Positions 1 through 7,225 of a stretch of DNA of 18,013 nucleotides are shown here, piece after piece. Origin of the DNA: CAYLVJ01 sp964501525 (GTDB lineage: Bacteria; Patescibacteriota; Minisyncoccia; Minisyncoccales; CAYTKG01). The stretch lies in NCBI GenBank assembly GCA_964501525.1, contig CAZCSI010000010.1, positions 1 through 18,013 on the forward strand, in the 5' to 3' direction. A program made the translations under genes and the position numbers. The notes under the pieces were generated by a model. The model was not told where the DNA came from. It saw only the letters and a program-made list of their open reading frames with translations, and did no database searches. Positions within the stretch are counted from its first letter, which is position 1, and each line of letters starts with the position of its first letter.

Positions 1-48
1 CGAAATGTACCTTGTCGGGCGATTAGGCACCCGATGAGGAGTAAGCTT
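1..48 (+). ncRNA. 3' part of a possible structured RNA, cut by the window edge
   Basis: No reading frame of note lies here. Bases 10-19 pair with 30-39 in a 10-bp helix (two G-U pairs) around a 10-nt loop, and an intrinsic terminator hairpin follows 10 nt later. A hairpin directly before a terminator, with no coding sequence, fits the 3' end of a small RNA or an mRNA tail. I do not recognise tRNA, 5S, tmRNA, RNase P or SRP signatures. The upstream part is outside the window, so the identity stays open. Confidence 0.25.
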
Positions 49-77
49 AAACCCCGTAGACACGGGGTTTTATTTTT
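49..77 (+). terminator. Rho-independent terminator
   Basis: A perfect 9-bp stem (49-57 with 62-70, AAACCCCGT/ACGGGGTTT) closes a 4-nt AGAC loop and is followed by TATTTTT. It ends whatever transcript enters from the left and insulates it from the small gene that follows. Confidence 0.8.
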
Positions 78-86
78 AAAATCGTG

Positions 87-115
87 TTGAATAAAAACCT
101 AAGTTGGTATATATT
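87..115 (+). promoter_or_regulatory. Sigma70-like promoter for the small basic protein gene
   Basis: TTGAAT (87-92) and TATATT (110-115) are separated by exactly 17 nt. Transcription would start near 122, about 50 nt before the ATG at 175. The site lies just after the terminator at 49-77, as expected for a separate transcription unit. The leader has a small GAACA/TGTTC stem (117-121 with 129-133) with AGGAGG in its loop, which may be chance. Confidence 0.5.
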
Positions 116-174
116 GGAACAAGGAGGCTGTTCTTCCAATTTTTATGCTTAAAAGGGTGGGGAAGGAGATAAAC

Positions 175-342
175 ATGAAAAAAAGGATAGTCGTCCGTGA
201 CGAGAGAACAAAGTCCCCGTTCATAGGATATGCGTCCGGCCGGACAACAGTCGGACCAAAAACCAAGACTCGACAAGAAAGAGAGCAAGAGGAGTACCGC
301 CGCGGATGTAGTCGCGGCCGCGATCAAGGCCGACAAAAGTAG
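175..342 (+). CDS. Small basic hypothetical protein (55 aa)
   Basis: I do not recognise a family. The ATG at 175 is preceded by AAGGAGAT at a good distance, by far the clearest Shine-Dalgarno sequence in the window; an in-frame ATG at 145 has no such site and is rejected. The product begins MKKRIVVRDERTKSPFIGYA, is rich in Arg and Lys (about 17 of 55 residues, net strongly positive), has one Cys, and ends in an Arg/Gly/Gln-rich tail that is probably disordered. This composition suggests binding to nucleic acid or the ribosome, but that is only inference. The gene has its own promoter (87-115) and a terminator 28 bp downstream (371-396), so it is a monocistronic unit. A longer hydrophobic reading frame on the opposite strand (76-357) lacks these signals. 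Confidence 0.6.
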   Translation: MKKRIVVRDERTKSPFIGYASGRTTVGPKTKTRQEREQEEYRRGCSRGRDQGRQK

Positions 343-370
343 AAACCCAATCCCCACCCTATAATCTAAA

Positions 371-396
371 AAAACCTACCAGCAGTGGTAGGTTTT
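371..396. terminator. Bidirectional terminator between convergent units
   Basis: A perfect 10-bp stem AAAACCTACC/GGTAGGTTTT closes a 6-nt loop. On the minus strand it is followed by a run of seven T, a good end for the htrA transcript coming from the right. On the plus strand TTTTCTCTTT follows, so it can also end the small basic gene. Confidence 0.8.
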
Positions 397-437
397 CTCT
401 TTAACTCTACTATTATAGTCCTTGCAATCCGCAACAA

Positions 438-1808
438 TCATTGTTCAAAGCGGTCCAAAGTGGGCCGAAGAGTTATTTCCTGCCCGTCCCGGAGAACTTT
501 TAAGGCTACCGTGTCTCCGGGGCTGTACTGCCTGATTACTTTTGCTAAGCTGTTTTGCTGACTTAACTGCCGGCCATCGAACTCCAGGATGATATCATCC
601 TGCCTCAGCCCAACCTCTTCAGCCGGAGACCCGGGGAAAATAGGGTTGTCTATTGTCTGGCCGAGCTGGTTCCTGCCCACCCAGGCCCCATCTTCAATAG
701 ACAGGTCGAACTCCTCGGCTAACGGAGGCGTTATCATGGTGTAGTGAATCCCCAAAAAAGGGTAAACTATCTCACCTGACTCTTTGACCTGCTCCAACCC
801 TCTTTTAGCGTGATCAATGGGGATGGCAAAACTTACATTTTCCGCCGTAACCGCCATAGCGGTGTTAATGCCCACCACCTCTCCTTTAAGATTCAAAAGC
901 GGACCACCCGAGTTTCCCCTGTTGATGGCTGCATCCGTTTGAATGATGTCTTCAAGCAGCTCTGTTCTGCCTCCGCCCGAGGCCAACACGCTCCGGCTTA
1001 GGCCCGAAACAACACCTCTGGAAACAGAGTTTCTGAACTCGCCCAGCACGTTGCCGATGGCGATAACGGTCTGCCCTATTTTCAAATCAGACGAATCTCC
1101 TAATTCTACCACCGGCAGCCCCTCGGCTTCTATCTTCAAAATCGCTATGTCCTGAAAAGGGTCCCGGGCCAGCACCTGAGCTTCATATTTTTGACCTTCA
1201 TTGGTAAAAACCGTGTACCCCGCCTGCTCGTCGCTCACCACATGCTTGTTGGTTAAAATAAGTCCGTCGGATGAAACTATAAACCCGGTGCCTCCGCCTA
1301 TCTCCTGCTCTTCACTGCCTTTCTCTCTGTATTGAGGCACCTCGATGTCAAACTCTTCTCCAAAATATCTTTCAAGCTCTTCAAAAGGATTATAATAATA
1401 TTCTTCCAAGATGGGAACATTTTTTGTAATTACAATACTCACCACGCTGGGCGAAACCCGCTCTACAGCCGCAATAACAGCCTCTTCATAAGAAAGGGCT
1501 GACAGCTCTGTCTCTTCATCCTCCTGCCCGGCTCCGGGCTGCTGAAACGTGGATTCGGGAGGAATAAAATCAAGTTTTTCCGAAAAAAGAGAGCGGTCAA
1601 AAACTAAAACTCCAGCGGCAAAACCAAGAAAAGAAACAACAAAACACCCTATAAGAACAGCGGGAACAAACCATGCCCCGGGATTATTCTTTTTCTTGTA
1701 ACCGGACAAGGGTTTGTTGTTCTCCGAAGACATAGTTTCGGATTCTTTTTTATCAGGTTGTAATGATTTGTAGTTGTTCATATCTTTTTCAATCTTATGT
1801 TGCATCAT
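438..1808 (-). CDS. htrA: HtrA/DegP-like membrane-anchored serine protease with PDZ domain
   Basis: Trypsin-like S1C serine protease, predicted to degrade or refold damaged proteins outside the cytoplasmic membrane. From the 456-aa reading: a charged, Lys-rich cytoplasmic N-terminus (1-45), one membrane segment (about 46-70), an acidic linker, then the protease domain with the catalytic triad His189 (TNKHVV), Asp220 (DPFQDIAILK) and Ser300 (GNSGGPL), and a single PDZ domain at about 350-450. An acidic insertion with several Tyr (about 133-168) precedes the GGGTGFI strand. The start is uncertain: ATGs at 1808, 1805, 1781 and 1733 are all in frame and none has a good ribosome site. It is the last gene of the minus-strand run, 32 bp after comEC, and ends just before a strong terminator. 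Family assignment is secure; the exact orthologue (HtrA, DegP or DegS) is not. Confidence 0.93.
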   Translation of the reverse strand: MMQHKIEKDMNNYKSLQPDKKESETMSSENNKPLSGYKKKNNPGAWFVPAVLIGCFVVSFLGFAAGVLVFDRSLFSEKLDFIPPESTFQQPGAGQEDEETELSALSYEEAVIAAVERVSPSVVSIVITKNVPILEEYYYNPFEELERYFGEEFDIEVPQYREKGSEEQEIGGGTGFIVSSDGLILTNKHVVSDEQAGYTVFTNEGQKYEAQVLARDPFQDIAILKIEAEGLPVVELGDSSDLKIGQTVIAIGNVLGEFRNSVSRGVVSGLSRSVLASGGGRTELLEDIIQTDAAINRGNSGGPLLNLKGEVVGINTAMAVTAENVSFAIPIDHAKRGLEQVKESGEIVYPFLGIHYTMITPPLAEEFDLSIEDGAWVGRNQLGQTIDNPIFPGSPAEEVGLRQDDIILEFDGRQLSQQNSLAKVIRQYSPGDTVALKVLRDGQEITLRPTLDRFEQ

Positions 1809-1840
1809 AATATTACATCATAAAACCATATTAGCAAATT

Positions 1841-3292
1841 TTAGGATTTTAAAAAATATTTTTCTTTTTGGCGCCAATAATAAACAAACAAAGCCAGGAC
1901 CGCATAGAAAAAGAAAGTAAACCAGGAAGGTATGGGTAAAAAGATTTCAGCCCAAGAAAAACTGGCCAGAAAACGCATCACAGCCATCAAAATCATAAGA
2001 ATCAATTGGGGCACAAACGAAACCACGACCCCCAGTTGAAGCCATAATAGGCTCAAAAGAGCGCAGCCGAAAGAAAATATGGTCAGGAAGGTGACAAAGG
2101 GCAGAACAATAATGTTGGCCAAGGGGGAAACCAAAGACAACCTGCCAAAAGAGAATAATAAAAGGGGCAGAACAAAAATCTGAGCCGAAAGAGTGGAAAC
2201 AACACTTTCTTTGACGGCAAAAAAGGAAGGCAGACCGCTTAACAAGCGGGAAAGGGGAGAGGAAAGATAAACGAGCCCCAAAAAAGCGAGAAAGGAAAGC
2301 TGAAACCCTGTGTCAAAAACAGCCAAAGGAGTAAAAAAGAGCATCAGGGCCAGAGTAAAAAGAGACAAGCGCTCCGTATCGGGAACCCGGCCGTTGTAGG
2401 TGGCCAGAAGAAGCAGGCCGCCCATTAACCCGGCCCGAACCGCACAAGCCGGAGCACCGATCATGACAACGTAGACAAAAAGAAACCCGAGGGTCACCCA
2501 AAAGGCCTGCTGTCTCCACAGTCCCAGAAAAATAAAAAAGTTAAGGATAACAGATGAGAGAATGGTTATGTTGGTTCCCGAAACAGCCACTATGTGGCGC
2601 ACACCGGCCGTATTAAGAATCTCTTTCCACTGTCCGGGAATATTGTCCTCGTCTCCAAAGATAAGAGCCTCGAAAAAACCGGCCCAAGGTACAGCAAAGG
2701 TTTTTTCCAAACTCTTCTCCAACTTGTTTTTAAGATGAATGGGAACGGTTCTCCAGGTTATCTTCTGCCCGGGCAGAAGCTCCAGCTGCGGTTCGTCCAT
2801 CACGAAATAGACGCCTTTTCTGGACAGATAAGATTTGTAATCAAATCCTGAAAAAGAAACCGGCTCCTGTAAAACCCCGTCGAGAGACACTCTTTGCCCG
2901 TACCTCAACTCCGACTCGAGCCCGGTTTCAACAAGAATCCGAGCTTCGGGATAATAAGCGCAGACAACAGCTTTTTGATAATAGTCGTACCGAGACGGAT
3001 CTTCGCACACCCAGCCTTCAGTTTTAACGGCTTGTCCGTAAAAAATAGAGAGTTCCGGACGCTCTACTAAATCCTCAGCCCGGCTCATTCTGTAGTTTCC
3101 TCCAAAAAACAGCAGCAATGGAACAGCCAGCCACAGAACTTTCTTTTGTTCTGTGAGAACCGATACGAAAACCAGAACGGAGAAAAGAAAAATAAAAAAA
3201 GCCCAGTCAAGGGCTGATGAGAAAACAGCGGCTGCCAGAACTCCGCCGACAAAACAAAGGCAGGAAAGCAGAAAAATATCTAAACGGTCCAT
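1841..3292 (-). CDS. comEC: ComEC/Rec2-type DNA uptake channel, without beta-lactamase domain
   Basis: Predicted inner-membrane channel that passes single-stranded DNA into the cytoplasm during natural transformation. The ATG at 3292 overlaps the nrdG stop as TAATG, which suggests translational coupling; an in-frame ATG at 3313 would add seven residues. About 483 aa. N-terminal membrane segments are followed by a soluble extracellular OB-like region (DUF4131 type, roughly 80-175 with two or more Cys). The Competence domain then carries the family signature HIVAVSGTNIT (about 233-243), the PACAVRAGLMGG block (about 281-292), FQLSFLAFLGL (330-340) and several further membrane helices. The protein stops after the last helix with a basic tail, so the C-terminal metallo-beta-lactamase-like domain of many ComEC proteins is absent. 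It shares a transcript with nrdG, which begins just after a twin-palindrome element also found before dprA. Confidence 0.9.
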   Translation of the reverse strand: MDRLDIFLLSCLCFVGGVLAAAVFSSALDWAFFIFLFSVLVFVSVLTEQKKVLWLAVPLLLFFGGNYRMSRAEDLVERPELSIFYGQAVKTEGWVCEDPSRYDYYQKAVVCAYYPEARILVETGLESELRYGQRVSLDGVLQEPVSFSGFDYKSYLSRKGVYFVMDEPQLELLPGQKITWRTVPIHLKNKLEKSLEKTFAVPWAGFFEALIFGDEDNIPGQWKEILNTAGVRHIVAVSGTNITILSSVILNFFIFLGLWRQQAFWVTLGFLFVYVVMIGAPACAVRAGLMGGLLLLATYNGRVPDTERLSLFTLALMLFFTPLAVFDTGFQLSFLAFLGLVYLSSPLSRLLSGLPSFFAVKESVVSTLSAQIFVLPLLLFSFGRLSLVSPLANIIVLPFVTFLTIFSFGCALLSLLWLQLGVVVSFVPQLILMILMAVMRFLASFSWAEIFLPIPSWFTFFFYAVLALFVYYWRQKEKYFLKS

Positions 3293-4038
3293 TACGCTTT
3301 TCTCAATTTGCATTCTTCAAAAAAGGGTTCAACCGCTCTCAGAATACGGATAAAGTAGGACTCTTGGTATTCGGGCGTCTGAAAGTCGGGGGTCAACGTT
3401 TTCCCGGGCCTGTACTCCTGCAGTATAAAACGAGAAGCAGGAGCTATCCATTCCGCAATCTTTAAAACGTCTTCCTTGTCAAGCAGCCCGGGAACCAAAG
3501 TGGTCCTGAACTCAACCTCAATCGGAGCTCTTTTCAAGTAATCAACACTGTCTTCTATTCTTAACAAAAGGTCTTTACCCCAAAAATCGGTCTTGGCTGC
3601 TTGAGAACGAAGAAAAAGTTCTTGAAAGCCTATCATTTTCAAATACTTCTCAGGCGGCGCCTTAACATCCATGGCCACGTAGTCAACCACTTTTTCGCGA
3701 ACCAGTTCTCTCAGCAAGTCGGGGTTGGAACCATTGGTATCAATCTTGACCGCATATCCCATCTCTTTAACCTTATTGCAGAAAAGAGCAAGGTCCTCAT
3801 GAACAGTAGGCTCCCCTCCCGTGACAACCACTCCCTCTAAACTGCCCTGCCTTTCTTTTAGAAACTTAACAACCTCTTTCTCGGAAAAAGAGGGGTGTTT
3901 TTCAATTTCTCCCGAAAGCACCAGTTCGGGGTTGTGGCACCAGGGACAACGGAAAGAACAGCCGGCTGTAAAAACAACAGCGGCCAACTTTCCCGGATAA
4001 TCAACAAGAGTCAATTTTTGTAACCCCCCGATCCTCAT
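3292..4038 (-). CDS. nrdG: Anaerobic ribonucleotide reductase activating protein (radical SAM)
   Basis: Radical-SAM enzyme that uses a [4Fe-4S] cluster and S-adenosylmethionine to create the glycyl radical on NrdD. 248 aa. The cluster motif CSFRCPWC gives Cys27, Cys31 and Cys34 (CxxxCxxC); the SAM-binding GGEPT is at 74-78, with TNGS (101-104) and DVKAP (124-128) in later strands. It is longer than the roughly 155-residue Escherichia coli NrdG and matches the longer activase type, which fits its place beside nrdD. It starts 103 bp after the nrdD stop, and that gap is mostly filled by the twin-palindrome element, whose proximal palindrome ends 8 nt from the ATG and leaves no room for a normal Shine-Dalgarno sequence. 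The 3' end overlaps comEC (TAATG). Confidence 0.95.
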   Translation of the reverse strand: MRIGGLQKLTLVDYPGKLAAVVFTAGCSFRCPWCHNPELVLSGEIEKHPSFSEKEVVKFLKERQGSLEGVVVTGGEPTVHEDLALFCNKVKEMGYAVKIDTNGSNPDLLRELVREKVVDYVAMDVKAPPEKYLKMIGFQELFLRSQAAKTDFWGKDLLLRIEDSVDYLKRAPIEVEFRTTLVPGLLDKEDVLKIAEWIAPASRFILQEYRPGKTLTPDFQTPEYQESYFIRILRAVEPFFEECKLRKA

Positions 4039-4044
4039 ATATCA

Positions 4045-4126
4045 TTTGTGCAATACCAGGTATTGCACAAAAATTTAGGTTCAAAGTCCAGTTTTTTAAC
4101 TGTGCAATACCTGGTATTGCACAGTT
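4045..4126 (-). repeat. Twin-palindrome element, copy 1 (upstream of nrdG-comEC)
   Basis: Two 23-bp palindromes, each TGTGCAATACC + one central base + the reverse complement of that half. They lie at 4047-4069 (central A on the plus strand) and 4101-4123 (central T); flanking bases extend the symmetry to 27 bp (4045-4071) and 29 bp (4098-4126). Centres are 54 bp apart. The 31-bp spacer holds AATTTAGGTTCA (4072-4083). Read toward nrdG, the proximal palindrome ends 8 nt before the ATG. The same design occurs at 12691-12769 before dprA. It could be an operator pair, an RNA hairpin pair or a mobile repeat. Confidence 0.9.
4072..4099 (-). promoter_or_regulatory. Possible promoter between the palindromes, toward nrdG
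   Basis: Read on the minus strand, TTAAAA (4099-4094) and TAAATT (4077-4072) are 16 nt apart, and copy 2 has TTATCC and TAAATT with the same 16-nt spacing. Transcription would then start inside the proximal palindrome, a usual place for a repressor operator. An alternative -35 (TTGCAC, 4107-4102) lies in the distal palindrome. Both boxes are weak matches, so conservation between the two copies is the main support. Confidence 0.3.
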
Positions 4127-4141
4127 TATCAGGTTTGCCTG

Positions 4142-6232
4142 TCAGGCAATATGGTATTCTTTTCTCTCTTTGAACTCCTGTTGTTTCCCGTCGTTCCATT
4201 GGCTGACCGGCCTCAAGTAGCCCACCACCCTGGAATAAACCTCGCAGGGCTGCTTTATAGTGCACTTTGGACACTCAAAATATTCACCTGAGATGTAGCC
4301 GTGGGAAGGACAAATGGAAAAAGTGGGGGTCAGGCTGATGTAGGGTAGTTCAAACTTTTCAAATACTTTTTGAATCAATTTCTTAGCCTGACCAGGGTCG
4401 TGGATTCTTTCTCCTAAAAATAGGTGCTGCACCGTACCCCCCGTATACATGGTCTGCAGTTCATCCTGTTTGCTCAAAGCTTCAAACGGATCATCCGTAT
4501 AGTTGACAGGAAGCTGGGTGGAGTTGGTGTAATAAGGCACCTCTTCTGTACCGGCGGTAATGATGTCAGGATACTCCTTTTTGTCTTTTAAGGCCAGGCG
4601 GAAAGCGGTTCCTTCACCGGGCGTGGCTTCCAGATTGTAAAGACTTCCTGTTTCTTCCTGATAATCGATCAGTTTGCCGCGCATAAATTTCATCACCTCC
4701 AAGGCAAAAGAGCCTCCTTTGCGGCTCCCTATGTCTTTTCCCATAAAATTAAGCAGAGCCTCGTTCATACCTATCAGGCCGATGGTGGAAAAGTGATTGC
4801 CCCAGTACTTGCCCCTCATCTTTTTGACACTGTCAAGCCAATAGTTGCAGTAAGGATAAAGCCCCTGCTCTGTCAACCTTTCCACAGTTTTACGCTTAAT
4901 CTCCAGGCTTTGCTGAGCAAGATCCATGCTTTCACTCAAGCGCTCAAAAAAATCTTTTTTGTTTTCACTGAGATAACCAATACGGGGCAGGTTGATGGTC
5001 ACCACCCCTATGCTGCCGGTTAATGAGCCGGCTCCAAATAGGCCTCCTCCGCCCCGGTTGTAAAGTTCTCTTTTATCCAAACGCAAACGACAACACATAC
5101 TACGCACATCTTTAGGGTCCATGCTGGAATTGATGTAATTTCCAAAATAGTTAATGCCGTACTTAATTGTTGCCTCCCACATCGGGGTCAGGGCTTCTTT
5201 GTCCCAGGGAAAATCCCGGGTGATGTTTATGGTAGGGATAGGAAAGGTAAACACCCGGCCCTGGGCGTCCCCCTCCATCATCACCTCGTAAAAAGCCCTG
5301 TTCAACATATCCATCTCCGATTGAAACTCTCCGTACACCTCCTCCTGGGGCTCTCCGCCGATGATAACCGGCTGGTCTTCAAAAAGAGGGGAGGGCGTGA
5401 TATCCAAAGTCAGGTTGCTGAAAGGAGTCTGGAAGCCAACCCTTGTAGGCACATTCATATTGAAAAGAAACTCCTGCATCGCCTGCTTGACCTGAGAATA
5501 GGAAAGATGGTCGTATCTTACGAACGGAGCGAGAAGGGTGTCAAAGTTAGAAATAGCCACTGCTCCGGCCACCTCTCCCTGCACCGTGTATAGAAAATTA
5601 ACTATCTGGCCCAGGGCGGTTTTCAGGTGTTTGGCCGGAGAAGATTGAATCTTACCCCTCACGCCTCCGAAACCCCTCTGTAAAAGATCATAAAGGTCCC
5701 ATCCGCAGCAATAGGCGCCAAGGGTCTGAAGGTCGTGGATATGAAAATCTCCTTTTTCTACTTTTTCTCTTATTTCTTTGGGATAAACCTTTTCCAACCA
5801 GTATTTTTTAACCAGATAAGAGGCGACATAGTTGTTCAGCCCCTGCAGAGAATAGGTCATATTGGCGTTTTCTTTCACCTCCCAGTCCAGCTCTTTGATA
5901 TACTTGTCAACCCTTCCCACCGCTTTCTTCTCCAGCTTCTCCATGCCTCTTATCCTTCTTCTCTGGTCCCGGTACAAGACATAGGCCCTGGCCGCCTCAA
6001 AAGCCTTGTTCTTCATCAGCGTCTCCTCAACTATATCTTGAATCTCCTCTACTCCGGGCACTTCTTCTTTAAAACGCTCACTTAAAGTTTCGACCACCTG
6101 GTCAGAAAGCTTCTCAGCCATCTCTCTACCGTCTGTTTCTGAAGCAGAAAGACTCTTGAGAAGAGCCTGAGTAATCTTTTCCTGGTCAAAAACGACCAAA
6201 TGGCCGTCTCTTTTTTTTACTTGTTCCAACAT
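4142..6232 (-). CDS. nrdD: Anaerobic (class III) ribonucleoside-triphosphate reductase
   Basis: Glycyl-radical enzyme that reduces ribonucleoside triphosphates to dNTPs without oxygen. 696 aa. An N-terminal ATP-cone regulatory domain (about 3-95, with the KRDG start) precedes the ten-stranded barrel. Active-site Cys candidates are in the MCCRLRLD block (Cys380, Cys381). A C-terminal zinc site is formed by Cys641, His644, Cys654 and Cys657, and the radical site is Gly671 in SRVVGYLRPVSQWN, followed by the usual GKxxEFxxRxxY tail. All expected landmarks are present, so the enzyme should be active. It lies 53 bp downstream of the ftsZ stop with no clear terminator between, so it may be read from the ftsZ promoter region. 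The start ATG has no clear Shine-Dalgarno site, and no NrdR-box pair is visible upstream. No oxygen-dependent reductase is encoded in this window. Confidence 0.97.
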   Translation of the reverse strand: MLEQVKKRDGHLVVFDQEKITQALLKSLSASETDGREMAEKLSDQVVETLSERFKEEVPGVEEIQDIVEETLMKNKAFEAARAYVLYRDQRRRIRGMEKLEKKAVGRVDKYIKELDWEVKENANMTYSLQGLNNYVASYLVKKYWLEKVYPKEIREKVEKGDFHIHDLQTLGAYCCGWDLYDLLQRGFGGVRGKIQSSPAKHLKTALGQIVNFLYTVQGEVAGAVAISNFDTLLAPFVRYDHLSYSQVKQAMQEFLFNMNVPTRVGFQTPFSNLTLDITPSPLFEDQPVIIGGEPQEEVYGEFQSEMDMLNRAFYEVMMEGDAQGRVFTFPIPTINITRDFPWDKEALTPMWEATIKYGINYFGNYINSSMDPKDVRSMCCRLRLDKRELYNRGGGGLFGAGSLTGSIGVVTINLPRIGYLSENKKDFFERLSESMDLAQQSLEIKRKTVERLTEQGLYPYCNYWLDSVKKMRGKYWGNHFSTIGLIGMNEALLNFMGKDIGSRKGGSFALEVMKFMRGKLIDYQEETGSLYNLEATPGEGTAFRLALKDKKEYPDIITAGTEEVPYYTNSTQLPVNYTDDPFEALSKQDELQTMYTGGTVQHLFLGERIHDPGQAKKLIQKVFEKFELPYISLTPTFSICPSHGYISGEYFECPKCTIKQPCEVYSRVVGYLRPVSQWNDGKQQEFKERKEYHIA

Positions 6233-6285
6233 AAAAAGTTCTTAGTTTCTTAACAGGGCAGTGCTTAAACCCAAAATCAAATAGA

Positions 6286-7212
6286 TTAAAATCCAGTGGC
6301 AATAACCGTTACCTTGATGTTGCCTTTCTTCAGTTTTTCATCTTGAATAGCGCCGAATATCACTTTAGCGTCCTTGCCTTCGTTGCGGGTGATAACCTCA
6401 GCCGCCTCATTGATCTCGTGCAGGCTTATGTCCTCCCCGCCCGAAATATTAAAAAGAATACCGCTCGCTTCAGAAATGGACACATCAAGCAAAGGTGAAT
6501 TCAAAGCTTTTTGAGCAGCTTTAGCCGCTCGTCTTTTTCCGTTTTCTTGTCCGATACCAAAAAAGGCGGTGCCTGAATTTTCCATAATAGATTTAATGTC
6601 CGCAAAATTGACATTAACGATTCCCGGTAAGAGAACCAGGTCGGAGATACCCTTTACCGCCTGCCTTAAAACTTCATCGCATTCAGAAAAAGCGTCTGAA
6701 AGTGATGTTTCGCTGGCCAGCCCCCGCACCAAATTCATATTGGGTATAATTATCAGGGTGTCCGTCTTTTCTTTCATCTTTTCCTGCGCAGCCTTGGCTA
6801 TGTTAGAACGTATCTTGCCTTCAAAAGAAAAAGGGGTGGTCACCACTCCAATAGTCAAAGCACCCTGCTCTTTGGCAGCCTCGGACACAACGGGAGCTGC
6901 ACCTGAACCCGTACCGCCCCCGAGGCCTGTTGTTACAAAAACTATATCTGAACCGTGAAGCGCCTGTTCTATCTCCTCTCTCTGCTCCTCAGCCGCTTCA
7001 GCACCAATCTCAGGCCTCATTCCGGCTCCTAAGCCGCGGGTCAAACGACGGCCTATTCTTATCTTTTTATCTGCTTTAGCTTCTTCTAAATCCTGGGCGT
7101 CGGTGTTAACGGCAATAACCTCTATGTTCTCCAGTTTGCACTCCTTCATCCTGGTCACAGCGTTCCCCCCTGACCCTCCTACTCCCACTACTTTGATGAT
7201 TATGTTGCGCAT
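6286..7212 (-). CDS. ftsZ: Cell-division GTPase FtsZ, core domain only
   Basis: Tubulin-like GTPase that forms the division ring. From the ATG at 7212 it is 308 aa: VVGVGGSGGN (8-17), the tubulin signature GGGTGSG (98-104), PFSFEGK (127-133) and the T7-loop region GIVNVNFADIKS (197-208). A TTG 18 bp upstream is in frame but lies inside a tandem repeat, so I prefer the ATG. Two oddities. The protein ends at VTVIATGF, exactly where the folded core ends, so the usual linker and C-terminal peptide that binds FtsA are missing; no such peptide appears in the following bases. The T7 loop has Asn202 where Escherichia coli has Asp209, while the catalytic Asp (Asp205, equivalent to Asp212) is kept. ftsA lies immediately upstream. 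Confidence 0.96.
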   Translation of the reverse strand: MRNIIIKVVGVGGSGGNAVTRMKECKLENIEVIAVNTDAQDLEEAKADKKIRIGRRLTRGLGAGMRPEIGAEAAEEQREEIEQALHGSDIVFVTTGLGGGTGSGAAPVVSEAAKEQGALTIGVVTTPFSFEGKIRSNIAKAAQEKMKEKTDTLIIIPNMNLVRGLASETSLSDAFSECDEVLRQAVKGISDLVLLPGIVNVNFADIKSIMENSGTAFFGIGQENGKRRAAKAAQKALNSPLLDVSISEASGILFNISGGEDISLHEINEAAEVITRNEGKDAKVIFGAIQDEKLKKGNIKVTVIATGF

Positions 7213-7225
7213 AGCGTGTATTGGT

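Noticed and set aside
76..357. 93-aa hydrophobic reading frame on the minus strand
   Set aside because: It lies antisense to the 55-aa gene, which has the promoter, ribosome site and terminators; the frame crosses the promoter and shows no start signal.
4045..4126. Known operators (CIRCE, LexA box, NrdR box) for the palindrome
   Set aside because: Half-site sequence, spacing and symmetry do not match any of these.
4035..4274. Minus-strand frame of 79 aa with CNTRYCT-like peptides, and a similar one at 12664-12846
   Set aside because: The shared peptide is only the translation of the palindromic repeat, and the rest overlaps nrdD or dprA in another frame.
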